Shown one piece after another: positions 8,615 to 17,567 of a stretch of DNA of 64,000 nucleotides. Source of the DNA: Terriglobales bacterium (GTDB lineage Bacteria > Acidobacteriota > Terriglobia > Terriglobales > Acidobacteriaceae); NCBI GenBank assembly GCA_025934735.1, contig JAICWP010000002.1, forward strand, positions 186,001 through 250,000, given 5' to 3'. The notes under the pieces are model-generated. The model had not been told where the DNA came from and ran no database searches. It worked only from the letters and a program-made list of their open reading frames with translations. A program made the position numbers and the translations under genes. Position 1 is the stretch's first letter; the number at the start of each line of letters is the position of its first letter.

Positions 8615-10033
8615 TTACTTCTTGCGCGTCACCGCCCGGTGCAGGGTCTGGTCGAGAGCGGCCTTGGCTTTGTCATATTCCGACGGCGAAAGCTTGCCCT
8701 CCTGGCGCTCGACTTCTAGCTGGAAAAGTTCTTCCTTCAGCGCTTCCAGCAGCAGGCCGGAGCGATCCCGGGACGGAGCGGTCGCTGCGGGTGTGCTCGC
8801 CGCAGGCCGGGTAACCGTGACCTTTCCGCCGCCATTACCGGCACGGGCGGCAGCAACGCGCGCCGGTGCGGGAAGGCTGCTCTGGCGCGTCACCATGTAG
8901 ATGGCGCCGAAGCCCAGCATGGCGACGAAGCCGCCCAGGATGTACCACTTCCATTGCTCGAGCGGACCTGGCGCTTCCGTGGGCGGCCCCAAACCGCCGC
9001 CGGGACGGCTATCAGCACTGGTTTGCGCGCCTCCCATGCCGCCGCCCTGAGCACCTTGGTCGCTTTCACTGGCGAGCACGCCGGTGCCGGAGACAGCGAA
9101 ACCCAGAGCTTCCCCGGGCTGAACCGCCGTGGCTACCTGCACATTGGCGCCGCTGTCGTCAGGCATGTTCTGGAAGCGGGCGCTGTTGTCCGCCTTGAAT
9201 TGCATTTCCTTGGGCAGCATCACCACAAAGTGCTGCTGCGCAACCAGCGGCTTGGGATCAATTTTGGCCTGGCCGGAATAGGGCAGGTGATAGCCGATTT
9301 CGAACTGCGTCTCACCCGGGCGCAGAGGAAATACGAAGGTGTAGCGGCCCTTTTTGTCCAGGGGCACGGGAGCGGAGTTCACCGGCTGGCCTCCGGGCGC
9401 TTTGGCCAGGGAGGTGTCAATCTGCGCGCCCGCCGGCAGCGCGATTTCGTAGTTGTTGTCGCTCATTTGCGAGCGCGGCGGTTTGGAATTGTTCTGCACC
9501 GCAAACAGTTCCAGCACCTGCAACTGCCCCTTCTGCGCCTGAAAGCGCATGACGTCCACGGTGGTGGAGATGCCGTCGAGCTTCTTGGCGACGTCGTACA
9601 CCTGCAGGTTCACGGAGCTGGTGCCCGGAGGCGCAGGTTGGAAGTAGTTCACGCCCTGGTGGTTAACGCGAACCAGGTGCGGCTCCGAAAGATTGTCCAC
9701 GTTCAGCGAGAAATTGCCTTTGGCGTCGGTCTTGGTGCGGCCGGCCTCCTGCATGCCCTGCGCCAGTTTAATCAGGACGACGTCATCGCCCGCGGAAGGC
9801 TTGTCATTGGTGCCGTTTGTGACCTTGCCGGTAAGGCTCTCGGCAAGGGCGCTGCACGTGAGCAGGAGGAGGACGGTACCGAGTGCCAAGTAGCGGGTAG
9901 CCAGGCGAAAGAACCGCGACCGCGGTTCCGGGCAGCTGGTTAGGGTGGAGGCAGATGGCATGTGGGTTATGGTCGAACCGTTTCTCGGGGCCGGAGCCCG
10001 CATAATTTTTGTTGCTGAGCGGCGCTTGTTCAT
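8615..10033 (-). CDS. Secreted carboxypeptidase-regulatory-like membrane protein with SHOCT-like tail
   Basis: The 472-residue frame starts at 10033, where ATG overlaps the TGA of the upstream gene (TGATG), favouring coupled translation. An internal ATG at 9961 would place the signal peptide (RYLALGTVLLLLTCSALAES) closer to the N-terminus. A CarboxypepD-regulatory beta-sandwich follows (about residues 66-140: LTGKVTNGTNDKPSAG). Next come beta-rich domains, a Gly-rich linker (about 325-350), a membrane helix WYILGGFVAMLGFGAIYMV (about 363-382) and a cytoplasmic tail ending EGKLSPSEYDKAKAALD. It is the last gene of the ccmF operon, so a role in haem or cytochrome handling is possible but unproven. 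Confidence 0.75.
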   Translation of the reverse strand: MNKRRSATKIMRAPAPRNGSTITHMPSASTLTSCPEPRSRFFRLATRYLALGTVLLLLTCSALAESLTGKVTNGTNDKPSAGDDVVLIKLAQGMQEAGRTKTDAKGNFSLNVDNLSEPHLVRVNHQGVNYFQPAPPGTSSVNLQVYDVAKKLDGISTTVDVMRFQAQKGQLQVLELFAVQNNSKPPRSQMSDNNYEIALPAGAQIDTSLAKAPGGQPVNSAPVPLDKKGRYTFVFPLRPGETQFEIGYHLPYSGQAKIDPKPLVAQQHFVVMLPKEMQFKADNSARFQNMPDDSGANVQVATAVQPGEALGFAVSGTGVLASESDQGAQGGGMGGAQTSADSRPGGGLGPPTEAPGPLEQWKWYILGGFVAMLGFGAIYMVTRQSSLPAPARVAAARAGNGGGKVTVTRPAASTPAATAPSRDRSGLLLEALKEELFQLEVERQEGKLSPSEYDKAKAALDQTLHRAVTRKK

Positions 10034-10356
10034 CAGGAGTTTGCGCTGCCGCGGCGGCGTGGTGCGGGCGCAGAGTGGAAGGTGTCTTCCTGCTCCTCCA
10101 AGTCGGCAATCTCCGCCAGGATGCCGGCGGCTTCCGTCTCAAGCGCCGTCTTCATTTCCTGGTAATCGGTTTCGGGAAATTTTCCCGCCTTGTATTCGAA
10201 ATTCAGGTCGCGCAGGTTCTCGTAAACCACATCCTTGCGCTCGCGCAGGTAGGCCAGCCGGGTCTTCTCCTCAGAGGCCTCAAGTTGCACCGGAACCCAG
10301 AAGATATAGACCAGCGCGGCCAGGGTAAACATGGCGCAGGCGGCGAAGATAATCAT
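10033..10356 (-). CDS. CcmI-like small membrane protein of the cytochrome c maturation operon
   Basis: A 107-residue protein: one N-terminal helix (about residues 2-22) followed by a charged coiled coil with RLAYLRERKDVVYENLRDLNFEYKAGKFPETDYQEM. This RDLxxEYxxGKxxxxDYxxM pattern matches the membrane-anchor and leucine-zipper part of CcmI/CycH, which helps hand apocytochrome to the haem lyase. The TPR domain of full CcmI is absent. Its ATG overlaps the ccmH stop by four bases (ATGA), and its stop overlaps the next gene's start. Confidence 0.75.
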   Translation of the reverse strand: MIIFAACAMFTLAALVYIFWVPVQLEASEEKTRLAYLRERKDVVYENLRDLNFEYKAGKFPETDYQEMKTALETEAAGILAEIADLEEQEDTFHSAPAPRRRGSANS

Positions 10357-10838
10357 AATTCGGTCTCCCGTTGCGCCTGATCTCTGAAGGGCTCCATCGC
10401 CGGATCAGTTGGACCAGCAGCCTCGCGCAGGGCCACTGCCTTACGTCCCCAGGCGCGCACGATCATCGTGACCACCCCTAGGCCGAGCACCAGAACTGCG
10501 TACGGCATAGTCCAGGCGACTCGATTGAAGCCTTTTGACGTAGGCGCGGCCAGCACGGTGGTTCCGTACTTTTGAATAAAGGCTTGGAGCACCAGGTCAT
10601 CATTGTCGCCGTGATTGATGGCGGCGATCAGTTCCTCGCGCATGTGGTCGGAGTAGTTGCAGCCCACGTGGTTGCATTCCAGCAGAATCTGGTTGCAGCC
10701 GCACACGCACATCATGCGATGGCCCAAGTCGTTGAAGCGGGCGTTTTCGTCGCCGGCGCCGAGGAAGGCAAAAATGGCGACGCACAACAGGCCGATCTGA
10801 GCGGCGCGGCGGAACACGAGTTTGCGAGAGTTGGCCAT
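10353..10838 (-). CDS. ccmH: Cytochrome c maturation protein CcmH
   Basis: Starting from the ATG at 10838, which overlaps the ccmF stop (TGATG), the protein is 161 residues. There is an N-terminal helix (about 8-27), then HRMMCVCGCNQILLECNHVGC containing the redox Cys-rich motif, then a helical periplasmic domain and a second helix (about 115-137). The motif CVCGCN replaces the proteobacterial LRCPxCQ but keeps two cysteines in the expected place. CcmH reduces apocytochrome c CxxCH and works with CcmF. A longer frame to 10967 lies inside ccmF and is unlikely to be used. Confidence 0.88.
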   Translation of the reverse strand: MANSRKLVFRRAAQIGLLCVAIFAFLGAGDENARFNDLGHRMMCVCGCNQILLECNHVGCNYSDHMREELIAAINHGDNDDLVLQAFIQKYGTTVLAAPTSKGFNRVAWTMPYAVLVLGLGVVTMIVRAWGRKAVALREAAGPTDPAMEPFRDQAQRETEL

Positions 10839-12859
10839 CAGTCTCCCGCCTCGGCCGCCACGGTAGCGCGCGCCGGCGCAGGAGCGCCCAGAGGCACGCG
10901 TGCCGCGTTCGGAACCATGCACAGCGCGGTTCCTCCGACCATGGTGAGCCAGCCAATCCAAATCCACATCACCAGCGGATTAAGGTGCACCCTGATAATG
11001 GGCCGGCCGTTATCCTCGTTTACACCTTCATACACGACGTACAAATCCTCTTGGATCGTGGAGCGCAGCGCAGGCATGGTGGACATCTGCTGGCTGGCCT
11101 TATAAAACCGCCGCTCCGGATAAAGAGTAGTCAGCGGCTTGCCGTTTTTGGTGACATCAAGGATAGCCCACTCGCTGCGGTAATTGGGCTTGTCGTCCTG
11201 CGTATAGGAGCGGCAGGTCAGGGTGTAGGCCCCGATCTCCATCTTCCCGCCGTAGCCCATTTCCTTTTCTTTGTCCTGATTGAAGGCGGAGCCAGCCAGG
11301 CCGATCATCACCAGGGCAACGCCAAAGTGAACGACGTATCCGCCGTAGCGGCGGGTGTTGTTGTGGGCCAGGCGGCCCATGGCGGCCAGCAGGCCCTTTC
11401 CCGTCTTGCCGGCGATGACGCGGCCGCCGCGCACAAACTCGGAGAAGACCGTGACCGTGACCATTACCGACAGACAGATGGTCATGAGAGAGTAAAAAGC
11501 GGATTGCTCCGCCCAGGGGCGCATTCCGAAGGCGATCAGAAGTATCGCCACGGCGATTGCCGCCAGCGCGGGAATCGAAAAGTTGCGCTTCAGGCTCTCA
11601 AAGGAAGTCTTGCGCCAGGCCAGCAGTGGGCCCACCGCGGTCAGCAACAGCAGGAGCAAGGCGACCGGGATATTGACGCGATTAAAGAAAGGCGGACCCA
11701 CCGTCACCTTGTGCCCCTGTACCCATTCCGAGAGCACCGGGAAAAGCGTCCCCCAGAGCACGGTGAAGCAGGCAACAACAAACAGCAGATTGTTAAACAG
11801 GAAACTGGATTCGCGCGAGATCAGCGACTCCAGCCGGTTCTCGCTCTGCAGGTGCGAGCGGTTCTTCACGAAGGCGGCCACGCAGACCGCGAAGGTCAGC
11901 GCCAGCATTGCGACGAACCAGTTGCCGATGGAGGATTGCGCGAAGGCGTGCACCGAGCTCACCAGGCCGCTGCGGGTCAGGAAGGTTCCGAAGATGCAAA
12001 GCAGGAAGGTGGCGAAGATCAGCCACATGTTCCATATCTTCAGCATGCCGCGTTTTTCCTGCATCATCACCGAATGAAGGAAAGCCGTGCCGGTCAGCCA
12101 CGGCATCAGCGAGGCGTTCTCCACCGGGTCCCAAGCCCAGTAACCGCCCCACCCCAGCACGGAGTAGGCCCAGTGCGCGCCCAGGAAAATACCGCAGGTC
12201 AGAAATCCCCACGTCACCATGGTCCAGCGGCGGGTGACGTGGATCCACTTTTCACCGGGATAACGCATCATCAGCGCACCCAGAGCGAAGGCGAAGGGCA
12301 CGGTAAAGCCAACGTAACCCAGGTAGAGCATGGGCGGGTGAATGACCATCTCCGGATACTGCAGGAGGGGGTTCAGTCCGGCGCCGTCTGCGGGCAGCGT
12401 GCCCTGCATCATGGCGAAAGGATTGGCGGCGAAATTCACCAGCAACAGGAAAAAGACCTGGACCGCGGCGATGATGACGGAGGCGTAGGCAAAGAGCCGC
12501 CGGTCAACATTGTGGCGCAGCCGCAGGACCAGCCCGTAGGCAGCCAGCAGGAGCGACCAGAACAACAGCGAGCCTTCCTGGCCCGACCACAGGGCGGCAA
12601 ACTTGTAAGGCGCGGGCAGGTCGCGATTGCTGTGGTGGTAAATATAGGCCAGACTGAAATCGTTCTGGAAGGCAGCCGTGACCAGGCACAACGCCGCCAA
12701 CGCAACTGCGAAGAAGATGGCGACACCGGCGCGGCGCGCGGTTTCGCCCAGGCGCTCGCCAGCCGCGTCGGGCCGTAGCAAAGCTAGTGCTCCGGCAAAA
12801 AGCGCATAGACACTAAGCGCGAGGGCGAACAGGACAGCGAAACTTCCCAGTTGCGGCAT
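10838..12859 (-). CDS. ccmF: Haem lyase CcmF
   Basis: A 673-residue polytopic membrane protein. The tryptophan-rich haem-handling motif WGGYWAWDPVENASLMPWL is at about residues 237-255. Conserved stretches YHHSNRDLPAPYKFAALWSGQEGSLLFW and TRSGLVSSVHAF are also readable. The C-terminus carries a periplasmic domain (about 535-640) and a last helix. CcmF transfers haem to apocytochrome c with CcmH. It is first gene of a four-gene minus-strand operon in which every junction overlaps. ccmA, B, C and E are not in the window. Confidence 0.95.
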   Translation of the reverse strand: MPQLGSFAVLFALALSVYALFAGALALLRPDAAGERLGETARRAGVAIFFAVALAALCLVTAAFQNDFSLAYIYHHSNRDLPAPYKFAALWSGQEGSLLFWSLLLAAYGLVLRLRHNVDRRLFAYASVIIAAVQVFFLLLVNFAANPFAMMQGTLPADGAGLNPLLQYPEMVIHPPMLYLGYVGFTVPFAFALGALMMRYPGEKWIHVTRRWTMVTWGFLTCGIFLGAHWAYSVLGWGGYWAWDPVENASLMPWLTGTAFLHSVMMQEKRGMLKIWNMWLIFATFLLCIFGTFLTRSGLVSSVHAFAQSSIGNWFVAMLALTFAVCVAAFVKNRSHLQSENRLESLISRESSFLFNNLLFVVACFTVLWGTLFPVLSEWVQGHKVTVGPPFFNRVNIPVALLLLLLTAVGPLLAWRKTSFESLKRNFSIPALAAIAVAILLIAFGMRPWAEQSAFYSLMTICLSVMVTVTVFSEFVRGGRVIAGKTGKGLLAAMGRLAHNNTRRYGGYVVHFGVALVMIGLAGSAFNQDKEKEMGYGGKMEIGAYTLTCRSYTQDDKPNYRSEWAILDVTKNGKPLTTLYPERRFYKASQQMSTMPALRSTIQEDLYVVYEGVNEDNGRPIIRVHLNPLVMWIWIGWLTMVGGTALCMVPNAARVPLGAPAPARATVAAEAGD

Positions 12860-12993
12860 GAAGGAGTGACCCGGATGTTTATTCTTTCAAAAACGTGGAG
12901 GTCAGGCAACTGTGTACAAATTGGCCAGGAGTGGGTATTTGAGACTCAGCCCCGGAAATGCCGGTGCTGACCGGATAAGCCACGCCCGGCAAG

Positions 12994-13378
12994 TCAGCCG
13001 GCCTGGGGCGGGCAGCGGCGCAGAGCGTCGCGCACCGCCTCGATCAGTTCCGGAGGCGGGCAGGGCTTTTGCAGGAAAGTGACGTTGAGGGTGTCATATT
13101 CCTGCTCCGCCTCGGCCATGCCGGTAACCACGATTACCGGCACATGGCGGGTTGATGCGGCGCAATTCGCGGACAAAGTCAGCGCCGCTGGCGCCGGGCA
13201 TGACGTGATCGGTAACAATTACCCCGAGGCGGCTGGCCAGTCCCGGCGAGCGCAGCAGAGCGAAAGCGCCATCCACATTGGTGGCTATGGAGACAGGGAA
13301 GCCAGCTTCGCGCAACACCAACTCGCGAATGGTCAGTTGCGAAGGATTGTCGTCAATCAGCAGTACTTCGCGTTCCAT
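12994..13378 (-). pseudogene. Response-regulator receiver protein with a frameshift
   Basis: From ATG 13378 (GGGAG just upstream) the frame encodes a receiver start, EREVLLIDDNPSQLTIREL, and the phosphoacceptor segment GVIVTDHVMPGASG. It then runs out of frame after RELRRIN. The other frame continues exactly where expected with HVPVIVVTGMAEAEQ and the conserved lysine FLQKPCPPPELIEAV, ending at 12994. Removing one base in the stretch around 13150-13160 restores a complete receiver domain of about 125 residues. It could be a true inactivation, an assembly error, or recoding; I cannot tell. Confidence 0.75.
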
Positions 13379-13441
13379 GCTCCCGGCTCAGCGTGCGTTT
13401 CCGATGCCTTATTGTCACGCTATCTTGCTTGCGATGCCGGC

Positions 13442-13678
13442 TTAGGCGGTACGGTTGGCGTAGCGCGCCCGCACTTCAGCTTCGGCCCGCAGCCAATCCT
13501 CGTGATGACGGCCGTGTTCGCCACCGCGCTGCTGGAAAAGTTCATAAGCCCGACGGCGGATTTCCTCTTCCACATTGCCATTGCCATTGGAAGATTTGCG
13601 CAATTCCTTCACTTCAGAAGGCTTACGGTTGATCGGGGTGACAGACGAATCGTTGCGAGGCGTTCTTGCTTTGGCCAT
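13442..13678 (-). CDS. DUF2934 family small protein
   Basis: A 78-residue basic, hydrophilic protein. The C-terminal half EEEIRRRAYELFQQRGGEHGRHHEDWLRAEAEV is the DUF2934 signature, common in Acidobacteria and in some Proteobacteria, function unknown. The N-terminus is Lys/Arg/Asn-rich. It stands between the frameshifted receiver and dnaE2 as a separate unit. Confidence 0.85.
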   Translation of the reverse strand: MAKARTPRNDSSVTPINRKPSEVKELRKSSNGNGNVEEEIRRRAYELFQQRGGEHGRHHEDWLRAEAEVRARYANRTA

Positions 13679-13859
13679 GGGTACTGACTCCTAATTCAAA
13701 GTTATGGCCACAGCTTCCAAAGTTGCTCGTGCAACCAAAAACTGTGAGGCCGGATGGCTACTCAATACTATAACCGGAATTCCGGCGAGGAACACAGGAG
13801 TGCGACAAAAATATTGATGAACGTGATTACTTTTTTGAGTGGGTCTTTCGGCCACAGTG
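13679..13859. other. Short intergenic region without gene
   Basis: About 180 bases, more AT-rich than its surroundings, between dnaE2 and the DUF2934 gene. No open frame, terminator stem or repeat of note was seen. Confidence 0.4.
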
Positions 13860-16800
13860 TCAGTGGAAATCGTGGGAAGAAATTTCGGCAGCGCTGATCT
13901 GCAGCGGCTGCACCCGGTCGGCTTTAACGGAGATCACGTTGTCGAGATTCTGCAAGGTTCCTTCAATGAGCAGGAATTGCTCGCGAATCAACAGCAGGCG
14001 ATTGTGCTCGAACAGATCGGGAGTGATGATGGCGTTGGCGATGCCAGTTTCGTCTTCCAGGCTGAGGAAGACAAATCCGTGAGCGGTGCCGGGACGCTGG
14101 CGGGCAATCACGCTGCCGGCAATTCGCACGCGCCGGCCATTGTTGATGTTCTGCAGGTCGCAGGCGCGCTGCACTCCCCGCAAGTGGGCGCGCCGGTAAG
14201 CCATGGGGTGACGGCCCACGGTCAGGCCGGTGCCGCGGAAATCGGCTACCAGTCGCTCTTCATTGCTCATGCGCGCCAGGGGGGAGGCGGAGTCACGCTC
14301 GACGATGGCTTCCAGCAGCGGCCCGGCAGACCGGGCGGCGCGCTCCACCTGCCAGAGAGCATCGCGGCGATGGAGCAAACCAGTTGCCGGTTGCCCGTTG
14401 CCGGTTTCTAGCTGATTCGCACGGCTGAAGCCGTGCACTTGCACACTGACGACTGATAACTGAGAACTGAGAACTGAGTTCAGCGCTCCAATTTGCGCCA
14501 ACGTGACCAGTTCGTTCTTGCGCAGTTCAGGCACACGCCGCGTCAGGTCATCTATGGAAGCGAAGGGGCCCTGCGCGCGCTCACGTACGATGGCGCGCGC
14601 CGCTTCTTCGCGCAGGCCTTTGACGTAACGGAGACCAAGGCGAACAACAGTTCCCGGTTGCTGACTGTCGGTTGCCGGTGAGTGCTTTGGTTCAACTGAC
14701 AACTGGCAACTGACAACTGACAACTGCTCCACCGTGCACAGCCAATCTGACTGCATCACGTCAATCGGCCGGATCCTCAGTCCGTGGCGCTGCGCGTCCT
14801 TCACGATGGTGGCGGGGGAATAGAAGCCCATAGGTTGGTTGTTGAGCAGAGCGGCGGTAAATGCGGCGAGATAGTGAGTTTTCAAGTAGGCGCTCGCGTA
14901 GGCCAGCAGCGCGAAGCTGGCAGCGTGCGATTCGGGGAAACCGTAGAGCGCGAAGGAAGTAATGGAGTGAATAATTTCTTCTTGCGCTTCCGGAGTAATG
15001 CCATTGCGCTGCATGCCGGCGCGCAGCTTGATTTCAATGTCGGCCATACGGGCTTCCGAGCGCTTGAAGCCGAAGGCGCGCCGCAGTTCCTCCGCTTCGC
15101 CGCCGGTGAAGCCGGCCGCGATCATGGCCATGCGCAGCAGTTGTTCCTGGAACAGCGGCACGCCCAGCGTGCGCGCCAGCACCGGCTCCAGCGAAGCGTG
15201 GGGGTAATGCACCGGCTCACGCCCCTGGCGCCGTTTGATGTAAGGATTCACCATCTCGCCTACGATAGGGCCGGGGCGGATGATGGCCACCTGTACCACA
15301 ATGTCATAAAAATTCGCCGGTCGGAGCCGCGGCAGGCACGACATCTGCGCCCGGCTTTCGATCTGGAACATGCCAATGGTGTCCGCTTTCTGTAACGCGG
15401 CGTAAACCTCGGGATCATCGGCTGGGAGGTGGGCCAAATCCACTGCTTCGCCGTAATGCTCGGGGATGAGGTGCAGACAGTCTTCGAGCACCGCCATCAT
15501 GCCTAGGCCGAGCAGGTCCACCTTGATGATGCCCATGTCGGCGCAATCTTCCTTGTCCCACTGCACTACCACCCGTCCCGGCATGGAGGCGGGTTCCAGC
15601 GGCACTACTGAATCGAGCTGGCCCTGGCAGATGACCATGCCGCCGGAGTGCTGGCCCAGGTGGCGCGGCAAATCCTGCACCGCCAGGCAAAGCTCGAAAT
15701 ATTTGCGCATGCGGGGATGGCGCAGGTCGAAGCCCGCCTGCCCAAACTGCCGCTCCAGCGTGTCATTCGGGTCCTTGTACTCCCAGGAGCCGACCAGGCC
15801 GGAGAGGCGGTCGAGCGTTTCAGTATCAAAACCCAGCACCTTGCCCATTTCCCGTGCCGCCAGCCGCCCGCGATAGGTGATGACGTTGGCGGTCATGGCG
15901 GCGCCACGCTGGCCATATCGTTCATAGACGTACTGAATGGCGCGCTCGCGCTGGTCGCCGGAGGGCAGGTCGAGGTCAATGTCGGGCCACTCGCCGCGTT
16001 CCTCCGACAGAAAGCGTTCGAACAGCAGGTCCATGCCCACGGGATCCACCGCGGTAATGCCCAGCGAGTAGCAGACGGCGCTGTTAGCGGCCGAGCCGCG
16101 GCCCTGAACCAGGATGCGCTGCTCGCGGCAGAAGCGCACAATGTCCCATACGATCAAGAAGTAGCCGGCCAGTTCGAGCTTTTCAATCAGTCCGAGTTCG
16201 CGCTCGATTTGGCGCTTGGCACGCTGGCGCAGGTCGCGTGTGCAACGCCCATAGCGCTCGCGAAAACCTTCTTGCGTGCGCTGTCGCAGAAACGACATCA
16301 TGGTTTCGCCTTCCGGCACCGGGTACCTGGGGAACTCGTAGCCCAGGTCATTCAGCGTGAACTCCAGACGGGACGACAGCTCTTCCGTGGCGGCAATAGC
16401 CTGGGGCAGGTCGGCAAAAAGCCGCGCCATTTCCTGCGGCGGCTTGAGATAACGCTCGCCGTTACGGGCCAGCAGCCTCCCGGCGGTGTCCAGGGTGCGG
16501 TGGTTGCGCAGGCAGGTAAAAACGTCAAGCACCTCGCGCTCGCTGATGGCGTGACTGCCATCGCCTACACCCCGGGCGGGCGCCGCATAGGACACGCCAT
16601 TGGTGGCCAGCAGAGCCAAGCCCAGTGAACGCGCGATTTCTACTGCTGCCTGGTTGCGCGCTTCCTCCTCGCGATGGAAATGGCGCTGCAGTTCCACATA
16701 AACGTTATCCCGGCCAAAAATGCGGATCAGTTGCTCGACCGCCAGCCGGGCCTGCTCGATGCCACCGCAAGCCAGGGCTGCGGCCAGCGGGCCATGTTCA

Positions 16801-17348
16801 TTTCCGGTAAGACAAACCAGCCCGTTGCTGAATTCGGCCAGATCATCCGCCTTGGCCGCGATCTGCTCCGGCGGCGCGTCCTTGGGACCGCGCATTTTCA
16901 TGCGCGTAATCAGGCGGCACAGGTTTTGATAGCCGGCGCGGGTTGCGGCGAGAACGGGCAGGCGAACTTCACGACGAACACACGGAGACACAGAGGATTT
17001 ACGAGTGAATTTCGACGATTGACGATTTGATCCGTGTGCATCTGCGTTCATCGGCGGCGATGAAGTGAGTTGTTGGTTTTTCAATCCACAACCATCAACT
17101 TTTAAATTGTCAATTTGCTCCGTATCCCTGTGTCTCTGTGGCGCAAAAGTAATTTCCGCTCCAATGTGCGCGCGTGCCCCAAGCTTCTTTGCCGCCAGAT
17201 GGAAGCGCGGCGCGCCATAAACGCCGTCGCGGTCCAGCAGCGCCATCGCCGGCATCCCCAGTTCGGCGCACACTCCCGCCAGTTCCTCGGGCAGGGACGA
17301 GCCCTCAAGGAAGCTGAATGCAGAGCGGGAATGGAGCTCGACGTACAT
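13860..17348 (-). CDS. dnaE2: Error-prone DNA polymerase DnaE2, carrying three repeat-encoded inserts
   Basis: A 1162-residue C-family polymerase: PHP domain from YVELHSRSAFSFLEG, polymerase core with GRGSAANSAVCYSLGIT and WPDIDLDLPSGDQRE, and a C-terminal OB fold (VRIAGSVIARQRPGTAHGF). It is the translesion polymerase of the ImuA-ImuB-DnaE2 mutasome. Compared with the family it has three extra segments encoded by repeats. Residues about 65-124 sit in the PHP domain between GAEITFAPQ and REVRLPVLAATRAGYQ. Residues about 872-900 include QLSVVSCQLSVEPKHS, and about 955-987 include SSQLSVVSVQVHGFSRA. All three are in frame and stop-free. Whether the protein still works is not visible. Confidence 0.93.
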   Translation of the reverse strand: MYVELHSRSAFSFLEGSSLPEELAGVCAELGMPAMALLDRDGVYGAPRFHLAAKKLGARAHIGAEITFAPQRHRDTEQIDNLKVDGCGLKNQQLTSSPPMNADAHGSNRQSSKFTRKSSVSPCVRREVRLPVLAATRAGYQNLCRLITRMKMRGPKDAPPEQIAAKADDLAEFSNGLVCLTGNEHGPLAAALACGGIEQARLAVEQLIRIFGRDNVYVELQRHFHREEEARNQAAVEIARSLGLALLATNGVSYAAPARGVGDGSHAISEREVLDVFTCLRNHRTLDTAGRLLARNGERYLKPPQEMARLFADLPQAIAATEELSSRLEFTLNDLGYEFPRYPVPEGETMMSFLRQRTQEGFRERYGRCTRDLRQRAKRQIERELGLIEKLELAGYFLIVWDIVRFCREQRILVQGRGSAANSAVCYSLGITAVDPVGMDLLFERFLSEERGEWPDIDLDLPSGDQRERAIQYVYERYGQRGAAMTANVITYRGRLAAREMGKVLGFDTETLDRLSGLVGSWEYKDPNDTLERQFGQAGFDLRHPRMRKYFELCLAVQDLPRHLGQHSGGMVICQGQLDSVVPLEPASMPGRVVVQWDKEDCADMGIIKVDLLGLGMMAVLEDCLHLIPEHYGEAVDLAHLPADDPEVYAALQKADTIGMFQIESRAQMSCLPRLRPANFYDIVVQVAIIRPGPIVGEMVNPYIKRRQGREPVHYPHASLEPVLARTLGVPLFQEQLLRMAMIAAGFTGGEAEELRRAFGFKRSEARMADIEIKLRAGMQRNGITPEAQEEIIHSITSFALYGFPESHAASFALLAYASAYLKTHYLAAFTAALLNNQPMGFYSPATIVKDAQRHGLRIRPIDVMQSDWLCTVEQLSVVSCQLSVEPKHSPATDSQQPGTVVRLGLRYVKGLREEAARAIVRERAQGPFASIDDLTRRVPELRKNELVTLAQIGALNSVLSSQLSVVSVQVHGFSRANQLETGNGQPATGLLHRRDALWQVERAARSAGPLLEAIVERDSASPLARMSNEERLVADFRGTGLTVGRHPMAYRRAHLRGVQRACDLQNINNGRRVRIAGSVIARQRPGTAHGFVFLSLEDETGIANAIITPDLFEHNRLLLIREQFLLIEGTLQNLDNVISVKADRVQPLQISAAEISSHDFH
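14412..14480. repeat. Repeat insert in dnaE2: palindrome plus CTGAGAA heptads
   Basis: An 18-base inverted repeat GCACGGCTGAAGCCGTGC (14419-14436, 8-bp arms) is followed by ACTGACG, ACTGATA, ACTGAGA, ACTGAGA and ACTGAG units. It is translated in dnaE2 as extra residues with no place in the family alignment I know. Confidence 0.8.
14645..14730. repeat. ACTGACA heptad array inside dnaE2
   Basis: CGGTTGC-type units (14649-14680) are followed by ACTGACA, ACTGGCA, ACTGACA, ACTGACA and ACTG. On the coding strand the array reads QLSVVSCQLSV, where period 7 in DNA gives a 7-residue period in protein. Confidence 0.8.
16972..17152. repeat. Long dispersed element inserted in the dnaE2 PHP domain
   Basis: Order on the plus strand: ACACGGAGACACAGAGG, ATTGACGATTTGATCCGTG, TCTGCGTTCATCGGCGGCGA, GTTGGTTTTTCAAT, AATTGTCAATTTGCTC, CCCTGTGTCTCTGTGGCG. 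The inner blocks recur in the same order and orientation inside imuB (18188-18360) and imuA (19938-20070). The outer CACAGAG and CTCTGTG ends form an inverted pair. Translated in frame as about 58 extra residues. Confidence 0.85.
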
Positions 17349-17567
17349 TGTGTAATTTGGGTGATCGGGTAATTAGTAAATTTTGTAATTGAGTAATTTG
17401 TAATTTTGTAATTTGCTGTACCAGCATCCAGCAATCGGCGCTCAATCACACAGCTCAGGGGTTGAGGGCTGAATGTTGACTACTGACTACTCGAAATTGC
17501 CAATTACAATTTGCGCAATTACAAATCTTGCGGGGCCAATTATGCAATTTCTCAATCACCCAATTAC
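17349..17567. repeat. AT-rich GTAATTT/TCAATTA arrays between imuB and dnaE2
   Basis: TGTAATT, GTAATTA, GTAATTG, GTAATTT-type units (17345-17420) and CAATTAC, CAATTTG units (17495-17575) flank a middle portion containing GACTACTGACTACTC. The right-hand array runs into the imuB stop codon. The two flanks are roughly inverted relative to each other. This 219-base gap inside a presumed operon is wholly repeat-like. Confidence 0.7.

Noticed and set aside
10839-10967. 43-residue N-terminal extension of CcmH
   Set aside because: It overlaps the ccmF coding sequence, is Arg/Gly-rich, and the ATG at 10838 is coupled to the ccmF stop and precedes the membrane anchor.
10985-12778. Open frame of 597 codons on the plus strand opposite ccmF
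   Set aside because: It lies wholly antisense to a clear CcmF, has a His/Gln/Arg-rich random composition and no motif. It is the usual shadow of a GC-rich membrane-protein gene.
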